Below are positions 16,304 through 23,144 of a stretch of DNA of 29,213 nt, piece after piece. Numbering within the stretch: the first letter of the stretch is position 1; each line of letters begins with the position of its first letter. The DNA comes from Candidatus Thorarchaeota archaeon (GTDB lineage Archaea; Asgardarchaeota; Thorarchaeia; Thorarchaeales; Thorarchaeaceae). Under the pieces are notes generated by a model. It was not told the DNA's origin. It searched no databases and worked only from the letters and a program-made list of their open reading frames with translations. Location: contig JAEOUL010000344.1 in NCBI GenBank assembly GCA_016839345.1, forward strand, positions 1 through 29,213. The letters are read 5' to 3'. A program made the position numbers and the translations under genes.

Positions 16304-16843
16304 ATGCGTAGACCACACAAACACAGACACTGGGATAGACGGACCTCATCAGTCCCAAAGGGATACCTTCGAGGTAAAGTCTTGCGACTTCTCAATGAGA
16401 AACCTTTGTCAGGAGCTGAGATTATGACTGATATTGAGGAAAACACTGGTCATAGATGGAGGCCAAGTCCTGGATCTGTCTATCCGCTACTCTCATGGCT
16501 CTTAGACTCGGGCTATACGAAGGAACTGCCTGATACTGAAGCAGGTGTCCGACGGTATGAGTTGACAGAGGAAGGTAGGAAACTTCTGGCAGAACATGAG
16601 GAACGAAGAGCACAAGATAAAAGCGCCAGATTCTTCGGACCGCAGTTCGATGAATGGAATGGTGCTGTACCTGAAGGGGCTAGTGAACTAGCTGAAAGCT
16701 GGCATAAGATGCGAAGAGCCAGTTTTGCCCTCCGGAGAAAGCTAAGAAAGGAATTCTCTGATACACTTGTATCAGAAGCAAAGAAACTGGTGGATGAATT
16801 CACGGAGAGAATCTCCAAACTTGCTGAATTTGACAAGGCATAA
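16304..16843 (+). CDS. PadR family transcriptional regulator, 179 aa
   Basis: The winged helix spans about residues 20-98. RGKVLRLLNEKPLSGAEIM is the first helix region, the PadR hallmark SPGSVYPLLSWLLDSGYTK is at 55-73, and the wing is VRRYELTEEGRKLL. The C-terminal half is a charged helical region (residues 99-175) fitting the PadR dimerisation coiled coil. The ATG at 16304 is chosen because GGAGGTG lies about 11 nt upstream; a TTG at 16268 would add 12 residues. A near-perfect ATATCGC palindrome in its promoter points to autorepression. The ligand is unknown. Confidence 0.87.
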   Translation: MRRPHKHRHWDRRTSSVPKGYLRGKVLRLLNEKPLSGAEIMTDIEENTGHRWRPSPGSVYPLLSWLLDSGYTKELPDTEAGVRRYELTEEGRKLLAEHEERRAQDKSARFFGPQFDEWNGAVPEGASELAESWHKMRRASFALRRKLRKEFSDTLVSEAKKLVDEFTERISKLAEFDKA

Positions 16844-16921
16844 ACTGCGTCCACGGTGGGGTGATTCCTTCACTCCATCACACTCATTTTTTCATACCAT
16901 GTATTAACTAGAAAGAGTAGG

Positions 16922-16942
16922 GAGAGAGGAAGACCCTCTCTC
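16922..16942. terminator. Hairpin, GAGAGAGG/CCTCTCTC
   Basis: An 8-bp perfect stem with a 5-nt loop between the convergent PadR gene and the beta-helix gene. Part of micropeptide copy 10. Confidence 0.65.
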
Positions 16943-16958
16943 ATTATTGAATCCGAAA

Positions 16959-17018
16959 CTACATCTGTTTCTCCTGCCTGTAGGGCAGATAGTCAGGTCC
17001 AAAAATCTCGCGGGTCAT
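16959..17018 (-). CDS. Micropeptide, copy 10 (intact, overlaps the upstream stop)
   Basis: MTREIFGPDYLPYRQEKQM, stop TAG. Arg3 is CGC, Ile5 is ATT, Phe6 is TTT, Leu11 is CTG, Pro12 is CCC and Gln15 is CAG. Its ATG overlaps the TGA of the beta-helix gene as ATGA, a layout typical of translational coupling. Confidence 0.55.
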   Translation of the reverse strand: MTREIFGPDYLPYRQEKQM

Positions 17019-19576
17019 GACGATTTTGAAGCACTTCGTCGTTTCATGTGTAAGACTATGACAATGACTATTACCATTGCCCCACCAAAGCTTACTCCAA
17101 TGACAAGTGTCACTAACGGATCCATTCCGCCTGGTCCTATGGGTGTAGTTGGACTTGTTGTGCCAGTTTGAGTCGTTGTAGTTGTTGTGGTCGTAGTTGT
17201 AGGAGTGGTTGGTGCCTCAAGAACTGTCACCACAAGCGTAGCAATGCAGTAATTGTCATATGGGTCATAGGCTCTCACCTCAAGTCTGTACACGCCAGGT
17301 TCAAGGATGGTGGCATTCCTGATTACGCCTTGCTCGTCTAGTGTGAAGTGATCTGTGTCATTGAGCCAAAAATGGTCGATGCCTGATGCATCCCATGCCT
17401 CGATATAGATCTCTAATGCCTGTCCATGTTCAATGGTCTGAGAGATATGAAGTGTAATCCAAGCTGGAGGAACAGTGTCTTGTTCTGGTGGATTCACGGT
17501 TACAGTGAAAATGGCTGAAAGTTTGTTTCCATAAACATCATAGACTGTGATGTTTAGATTGTATAATCTTGGATTAAGAAAAGAGCTGTTTGTTATACGG
17601 GCAGTACTGCCATCAGCGTAGAAGCTTATACTGATGACGAAATCAAGTGTATTATTAAGTTCCCAGTGATGAATTCCTGATGAATCAATAGCTGCGACTT
17701 GACAATCTAGTTTTTCATTAAAAGCTAATGTCTGATTAGTTGGGATGATGAGCCACTGGGGAGGAATGCCTGCATCCGGAACCACAGCAAGGTGGAATGT
17801 AGTTGATACACTGATTCCATAGATGTTGGAAACTGTAATATCTATTCCATAGTCACCTATAGCTATAAACCCACTTAGCAAACCTTCAGAATTTATGGAA
17901 AACTGTGCGTCATTCACAGACCAAAATAATGGTCCATCCCCGGTGGCATTAAAATCATACAAGAAGGGACTCCCAAATTCAATAATCTCATCCACTAGCA
18001 GATCATCAATCCAACGAGGTGGGACTGGCAAATACATCAATGGATGGGGATCGGAGTTTCCAGTAAATACATATGGGGTGTCACCGAAGCCGTCCTGATT
18101 TGCATCAATTCCTGAATAGTCTGACCAGTAGTTGTAGTCGAAGAAATTACCACTCCCCCCATCCTGACCGTTCATCACAGAGTTATTTGCAAAGATATTC
18201 CACAGGATATCATTGGACAGACCATTGATGTAGATGCCATAATTACCATTGCTGCCGCATGTATTGTTGGTCATAGTGTTAGAATCTGAATCATGGAGGT
18301 AGATGCCAGCCAGATTGTTAGCGCTGCATGTGTTGTTGGTTATTGTGTTGGAATTAGCCCCATCAAGAAGAAAGATGCCATGCTGACCATTGTAATTGCA
18401 GGTGTTGTTGGTTATTGTATTCAAATCACCCCCATCGTTAAAGATGCCATAAATACAATTGCTGCTGAAAGAATTATCAGCAATAGTGTTGGACTCGGAA
18501 CCAAAAATGTAGATGCCAGAATTGTAGTTATTGTGATTGCATGTGTTGTTGACAATAGTGTTGAAATCAGATTCATAGAGTCTGATGCCATAATCATTGT
18601 TGTAATTGCAGGTGTTGTTGGCAATGATGTTGGAATTGGAATACCTAATGTTGATGCCATAGTCCCTGTTGTTGCATGTATTATTGGCTATAGTGTTAGA
18701 ATCTGAATCACGGAGGTCGATGCCAGCCAGATTGTTAGCGCTGCACGTGTTGTTGGTTATTGTGTTAGAATCAGAGTCCTCGAGATAAATGCCATACTCG
18801 TTGTTGTTTTTGCAAGTGTTATTCTCCAGATTGTTCGAGTTTGATAAGACTACATCTATGCCATTATAGTCCTCATAGTTGCATGTATTGTTATACACTT
18901 CATTCAAAGTAGATTCCGTTATCGCAATTCCACTTGCTACATTATGGCTACAGTTGTTGTTCACTACAAGATTGAGTGATGACCGATAGACAACAAGACC
19001 ACGCCAATGGTTGGTGCATGTGTTGTTCTTCAAGGTGTTAGACTGTCCATAGTTGACATGAATGCCCCACGTGTTTGAATCACATGTATTGTCAGCAATC
19101 GTAGTATGATTACTCTCATAGAGATAGATGGCATAATAGTCGTTTAAGAAGATATTACCAAGTATTTTGCCATGGCTGACATTGTTCAGGTAGACCCCAG
19201 ATCCCGGATTCACATTGGCACTAGAGAGATTGCAGTTACTGATGGTGAAGTTGACCCGTGTGTTTGTGATATTGATACAGGTGCCAGCCGCACCTCCAAG
19301 ATCGATATCATACCCATCAATAATAAACGGACTTTCTGACGAGCCATCACCTGACCACCCCTCATCCAGGGCTGTTGCACTGAAGTTAGCATCGCTATCA
19401 ATCACTATGGGGCCATGAGGGATTCCAGCAACAATCGGACTGTTCTTCGCGACTACTGTTGATTTTAATTCTATTTGGTTTTGGTCATAATCTATAACAG
19501 GAACTGTGATCCATAGTACTAGAACGAATACAAGCCCAACAAACATCCAAAATCTGCCTCTTTTCCTCAGCAACAT
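17015..19576 (-). CDS. NosD-like beta-helix surface protein with Ig-like repeats and C-terminal anchor, 853 aa
   Basis: Predicted extracellular, membrane-anchored protein. The ATG at 19576 follows GGAG closely; a GTG two codons earlier is the alternative. A signal sequence spans residues 1-30. The cap motif DANFSATALDEGWSGDGS, shared with three other proteins here, is followed by a right-handed beta-helix of about 13 rungs of 22-25 residues; 12 rungs carry an [N/D]-N-[T/N]-C turn. The helix ends with NYWSDYSGIDANQDGFGDTP, typical of NosD-like proteins. Three Ig/cadherin-like repeats follow, two of them containing the similar WLIIPTNQTLAFNEKL and WITLHISQTIEHGQAL, then a Thr-rich linker, a membrane helix and a short basic tail (KRRSASKSS). 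NosD-type helices bind metal or carbohydrate in relatives; no specific role can be assigned. Confidence 0.82.
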   Translation of the reverse strand: MLLRKRGRFWMFVGLVFVLVLWITVPVIDYDQNQIELKSTVVAKNSPIVAGIPHGPIVIDSDANFSATALDEGWSGDGSSESPFIIDGYDIDLGGAAGTCINITNTRVNFTISNCNLSSANVNPGSGVYLNNVSHGKILGNIFLNDYYAIYLYESNHTTIADNTCDSNTWGIHVNYGQSNTLKNNTCTNHWRGLVVYRSSLNLVVNNNCSHNVASGIAITESTLNEVYNNTCNYEDYNGIDVVLSNSNNLENNTCKNNNEYGIYLEDSDSNTITNNTCSANNLAGIDLRDSDSNTIANNTCNNRDYGINIRYSNSNIIANNTCNYNNDYGIRLYESDFNTIVNNTCNHNNYNSGIYIFGSESNTIADNSFSSNCIYGIFNDGGDLNTITNNTCNYNGQHGIFLLDGANSNTITNNTCSANNLAGIYLHDSDSNTMTNNTCGSNGNYGIYINGLSNDILWNIFANNSVMNGQDGGSGNFFDYNYWSDYSGIDANQDGFGDTPYVFTGNSDPHPLMYLPVPPRWIDDLLVDEIIEFGSPFLYDFNATGDGPLFWSVNDAQFSINSEGLLSGFIAIGDYGIDITVSNIYGISVSTTFHLAVVPDAGIPPQWLIIPTNQTLAFNEKLDCQVAAIDSSGIHHWELNNTLDFVISISFYADGSTARITNSSFLNPRLYNLNITVYDVYGNKLSAIFTVTVNPPEQDTVPPAWITLHISQTIEHGQALEIYIEAWDASGIDHFWLNDTDHFTLDEQGVIRNATILEPGVYRLEVRAYDPYDNYCIATLVVTVLEAPTTPTTTTTTTTTTQTGTTSPTTPIGPGGMDPLVTLVIGVSFGGAMVIVIVIVLHMKRRSASKSS

Positions 19577-19729
19577 ACACACTCCACTGCTGCGACGAAC
19601 GTTGTCGAGGTCTGCTCATGCAAGTCTAGAAAGGTGTCAATTCTATAATGGTGGTTTCAATCTCCCTCGCAATACTCCTGTACTCCTAGCCATTTCCACT
19701 TATTAATCCGTGCTAGAAAAAAGATGATG

Positions 19730-19753
19730 ATGAGAGGGTCTAATTTCTCTCAT
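19730..19753. terminator. Hairpin ATGAGAG/CTCTCAT
   Basis: A 7-bp stem with a 10-nt loop on the 3' side of micropeptide copy 11. The stem differs from the other hairpins but stays self-complementary. Confidence 0.5.
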
Positions 19754-19767
19754 TGGTTCAAAGAGAC

Positions 19768-19827
19768 TTACCTCTGCTTCTCTTGCCTGTACGGTAGATA
19801 GTCTGGTCCGAATATCTCTTGTGCCAT
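19768..19827 (-). CDS. Micropeptide, copy 11 (intact)
   Basis: MAQEIFGPDYLPYRQEKQR, stop TAA. The only intact copy with Gln instead of Arg at position 3. It lies between two divergent beta-helix genes, so it cannot be an end fragment of either. Confidence 0.5.
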   Translation of the reverse strand: MAQEIFGPDYLPYRQEKQR

Positions 19828-19981
19828 GACGATTCTCGATAGATTTATGTCAAAATCATGAGAAACGCCTTAACTGCAGTGCTGTCTTTACCATGACACT
19901 TCTCAAAGATTTCTTAGGCTGATCTCGACGAACGCAACGACTTCTTGCATTTCAACACAGGTAAGAAAGGAGAGAAAGCAT
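19828..19981 (+). repeat. Duplicated leader of the beta-helix paralogs, copy A
   Basis: Closely similar to 27457-27607. Both begin GATTCTCGATAGATTTATG and end at a GAAAGGAG-GAAAGCAT ribosome binding region. It carries the promoter and leader of the 19982 gene; TTTATGTC is a possible TATA box. Confidence 0.7.
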
Positions 19982-22834
19982 GTGTCTAATAGAGTCAGTA
20001 GTTGCTTCTTGTCACTAACGTTAGTCATGTTCTTTTTAGCCTTGGTGACTAATGTGACGCCTGTAGGAGTCTCTGATGGGCTAGCTCATCAGTCAACAGC
20101 GGTGGTCTCAGTACCTGAGAAACAGGGGTTGCTTCCTGGAGACATCACACATGGACCCATCGCGATTGATGGGGATGCCAGCTTCTCGTACACAGCTCTG
20201 CTAGAGGGATGGTCTGGAGATGGTTCGCCCGAGAACCCGTACATAATTGACAGATTGGACATTGATCTCGGGGGTGAGGTCGGTTACTGCATAAGCATCA
20301 GCAATACGCGAGTCAGCTTCACCATCAGCAACTGCTATCTCACTCGTGCTGCTTCAAGTCCATTTATAGCGGAGTGGGTGATTTTGGGAGCTGGAATCGC
20401 TCTATATAATGTTTCCAATGGTGTGCTAGTCAACAACACCTGCACCAGCAATGTCCAATATGGCATCTCCCTCGAAGACTCAACATCAAATACTCTGTCC
20501 GACAACATATGCAACAACAACGAGGTTGGCATCTCCCTCGAATTCTCAAATTCTAACACCGTGGCTAATAACACCTGCACCAACAATGGTCAATATGGCA
20601 TCATCTTCTACTGGTCGAATTCTAACACCGTGGCTAATAACACCTGCACCAGCAATGACCAATGTGGCATCTCCTTCGAAGACTCAGCTTTCAACATCAT
20701 AGCGAACAACACCTGCACCAGCAATAGGATTGGCATCTATCTCAGTGGGTCGAGTTCCAACATTATTACCAACAACACTCTCAATGGTTGTGGTCTCTTC
20801 CTCAAAGGCGCTCTAGATCAATGTCATCAACTCGAGGTCACTGATAACAGCGTGAATACACTGCCCTTGGTGTTCCTTCAGGACCAAGTAGACAGTGTCG
20901 TTTCCGCTCCAGCTGGTCAGGTCATTCTTGTGGGCTGTTCACGGGTCACAGTCAAAGACCCGACACTGATGGACTGCTCAGTAGGGGTCTTACTATGCTA
21001 TACAACTCTGACAACCATTGTCAACAACACCTGCGCCAACAACATTTACGGCATCTCCCTCGATGTTTCATCGTCAAACACTCTTTCCGACAATATATGC
21101 ACCAGCAATGACAATGGCATCTCTCTCGAAGGCTCAACATCAAACACTCTGTCCGACAACATATGCAACAGCAACAACAACGATGGCATCTCGCTCGATG
21201 CATCAGTTTCTAACACCATGGCGAACAACACTTGCAACAGAAATGGCGAATCTGGCATCTCCCTCGTATACTCAAGTTTCAACATTCTAGCTGACAACAC
21301 CTGCAACAACAACAGGAATGGCATCTACCTCTATCACTCAGACAACAACACCGTGATACACAACACCTGCACCAGTAACAATGAAGATGGCATCTCCCTC
21401 GTATACTCAGGTTTCAACACTATAGCGAACAACATCTGCAACAGCAACGACCTAGGCATCCACCTCTATAACTCAGGCTCCAACACAGTGACGAACAACA
21501 CTTGCTATAGCAACAACATTGGCATCTCCCTCATTTACTCAAATTCCAACATTGTGGCGAGCAACACCTGCACCAGCAACGGAATTGGCATCCACCTCTA
21601 TAACTCAGGTTTCAACATCCTGGCTGAAAATACCTGCAACAGCATCGACCTTGGTATCTCTCTCGAGGAATCAGGTTTCAACATTATTACCACCAACACC
21701 CTCAATGGTTGTGGTCTCTTCCTCACAGGCACTTTGGCTTATTGTCATCAACTCAGGGTCACTGGTAACAGCGTGAATACACTGCCCTTGGTGTTCCTTC
21801 AGGACCAAGTAGGCAGTGTCGTTTCCGCTCCAGCTGGTCAGGTCATTCTTGTGGGCTGTTCACGGGTCACAGTCAAAGACCAGACACTGATGGACTGCTC
21901 AGTAGGGGTCTTACTATGCTATACAACTCAGACAACCATTGTCAACAACACCTGCACCAGCAACATGTACGGCATCTCCCTCGAAGGCTCAGCATCAAAC
22001 ACTCTTTCCGACAACATATGTACCAGCAACAGGATTGGCATCTACTTCGAAGCATCACTTTCTAACACAATGGCGAACAACACCTGTTCTAGCAACGACA
22101 TTGGCATCAGCATCTATGAATCATCTTCCAACATTATGGCGAACAACACCTGCAACAGAAATGGCGAATCTGGCATCTCCCTCGTATACTCTGGTTTCAA
22201 CATTCTGGCTGACAACACCTGCAACAACAACAGGAATGGCATCTACCTCTATCACTCAGACAACAACACCGTGATACACAACACCTGCACCAGTAACAAT
22301 GACGATGGCATCTGTGTAGAAGGCTCAAATTCCAGCACCGTGTCTGACAACATTTGTAACAGCAACACGGAATGTGGCATCTACCTCAACGCAGCGAATT
22401 ACAACACCGTGGCTGACAACACCTGCACCAGCAACAGGATTGGCATCTACATCTATGAATCAGATTTCAACACCATAGTCAACAACACGTGCACTGGCAA
22501 CACTGAACATGATATCTACCTCTATGACTCATACTCCAACACCGTAGAAAACAACATCATTACATCAACTTATTCTGTAATTTTTCTGCAAGGATTGGTG
22601 CTTGTCTTGCTCCTACTTGGTGTCGTAGTGTTGGGTTCAGTAAGGCATACAGCTTTTACTGTCATTCAAAGAACAAAGCTCCAACTAGTCTTTTGGTTCC
22701 GTAAGAGAAAAGGTGACCAAGATTATATCATTGTTCCAATAAGGTATCGATTACTGTCTTGGTTCCGTAAGAGAAGTTTTCTCAAGCTCACGGATGTCGA
22801 CGAGCATTATGAACCAGACTCATTAGATGAGTGA
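19982..22834 (+). CDS. NosD-like beta-helix surface protein, 950 aa (paralog A)
   Basis: Predicted extracellular protein. The GTG at 19982 has GGAG 9-10 nt upstream; a signal peptide spans residues 1-30. The cap motif DASFSYTALLEGWSGDGS is followed by a long right-handed beta-helix of about 22-25-residue rungs, most with NNTC, DNTC or NNIC at the same turn. It is interrupted twice by a non-repetitive insert (LNGCGLFL to VGVLLCYTT) that is almost identical in both places. The insert belongs to an internal duplication of about 307 residues. A membrane helix at about 864-885 is followed by a 65-residue basic cytoplasmic tail containing FWFRKRKGD and SWFRKRSFLK, ending EPDSLDE. Paralogous to the 27635 gene with shared flanks. 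Function unknown; adhesion, glycan binding or cell-surface structure is plausible. Confidence 0.82.
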   Translation: MSNRVSSCFLSLTLVMFFLALVTNVTPVGVSDGLAHQSTAVVSVPEKQGLLPGDITHGPIAIDGDASFSYTALLEGWSGDGSPENPYIIDRLDIDLGGEVGYCISISNTRVSFTISNCYLTRAASSPFIAEWVILGAGIALYNVSNGVLVNNTCTSNVQYGISLEDSTSNTLSDNICNNNEVGISLEFSNSNTVANNTCTNNGQYGIIFYWSNSNTVANNTCTSNDQCGISFEDSAFNIIANNTCTSNRIGIYLSGSSSNIITNNTLNGCGLFLKGALDQCHQLEVTDNSVNTLPLVFLQDQVDSVVSAPAGQVILVGCSRVTVKDPTLMDCSVGVLLCYTTLTTIVNNTCANNIYGISLDVSSSNTLSDNICTSNDNGISLEGSTSNTLSDNICNSNNNDGISLDASVSNTMANNTCNRNGESGISLVYSSFNILADNTCNNNRNGIYLYHSDNNTVIHNTCTSNNEDGISLVYSGFNTIANNICNSNDLGIHLYNSGSNTVTNNTCYSNNIGISLIYSNSNIVASNTCTSNGIGIHLYNSGFNILAENTCNSIDLGISLEESGFNIITTNTLNGCGLFLTGTLAYCHQLRVTGNSVNTLPLVFLQDQVGSVVSAPAGQVILVGCSRVTVKDQTLMDCSVGVLLCYTTQTTIVNNTCTSNMYGISLEGSASNTLSDNICTSNRIGIYFEASLSNTMANNTCSSNDIGISIYESSSNIMANNTCNRNGESGISLVYSGFNILADNTCNNNRNGIYLYHSDNNTVIHNTCTSNNDDGICVEGSNSSTVSDNICNSNTECGIYLNAANYNTVADNTCTSNRIGIYIYESDFNTIVNNTCTGNTEHDIYLYDSYSNTVENNIITSTYSVIFLQGLVLVLLLLGVVVLGSVRHTAFTVIQRTKLQLVFWFRKRKGDQDYIIVPIRYRLLSWFRKRSFLKLTDVDEHYEPDSLDE

Positions 22835-22925
22835 AGGCTCGCTATTGCTTTAGACCTCCAACCTAAAATGAAGGATGAGGGAGCATGAAGCTCCCTCGAA
22901 ATCCAAATTGGATTACATCTGTTTC
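22835..22925 (+). repeat. Duplicated trailer of the beta-helix paralogs, copy A
   Basis: Identical base for base with 29123-29213 over the 91 nt visible. It contains the hairpin and the first bases of the micropeptide repeat. Identity in non-coding sequence points to recent duplication or conversion. Confidence 0.85.
22877..22897. terminator. Hairpin, GAGGGAGC/GCTCCCTC
   Basis: An 8-bp perfect stem with a 5-nt loop after paralog A. Same stem as at 5006-5026 and 29165-29185. Confidence 0.7.
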
Positions 22926-22972
22926 TCTTGCCTGTAGAGCAGATAGTCCGGTCTAAATATCTCACGTGCCAT
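22913..22972 (-). CDS. Micropeptide, copy 12 (intact)
   Basis: MAREIFRPDYLLYRQEKQM, stop TAA. Arg3 is CGT, Pro8 is CCG and Leu11 is CTG. Two substitutions (G7R, P12L) relative to consensus. Upstream AATCGTC is conserved. Confidence 0.5.
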   Translation of the reverse strand: MAREIFRPDYLLYRQEKQM

Positions 22973-23099
22973 GACGATTTTCTTTTGAACTAAGTAATTG
23001 AAATACAACACCCGCTAGTTTTCTTGACGTATTCAAATTTTATAAAATTAAGACCTGTGAATGGAACAGCTTGAACAGATAGGAACCACTTCAGATGAA

Positions 23100-23138
23100 T
23101 TATGGTAGATAGTTTTCTCTGAATATTTCTCTAGATAT
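23100..23138 (-). pseudogene. Micropeptide repeat, copy 13 (ATA start, truncated)
   Basis: Reads ISREIFRENYLP then TAA, beginning 6 nt after the stop of the propeller gene. ATA replaces the start codon, and the frame ends at codon 13. It shares an intergenic region with copy 12, so two copies lie in tandem here. Confidence 0.55.
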
Positions 23139-23144
23139 GGCAAA

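Noticed and set aside
16103..16330. A 75-residue minus-strand frame ending in the micropeptide sequence
   Set aside because: The N-terminal part runs over the PadR promoter and operator and looks non-coding. Only the last 17 codons match the micropeptide family.
16959..17018. Possible RNA stem AGATA/TATCT inside the repeat (plus-strand sense) as the reason for its conservation
   Set aside because: In copies 8 and 10 the Ile codon changes from ATA to ATT, which breaks the stem without compensation while keeping the amino acid. Protein-level conservation fits better.
20451..21290. Long open frames on both strands inside the beta-helix genes
   Set aside because: They are by-products of the regular rung repeat, rich in Thr-Pro-Ala or Cys-Arg runs, and add no protein-like features.
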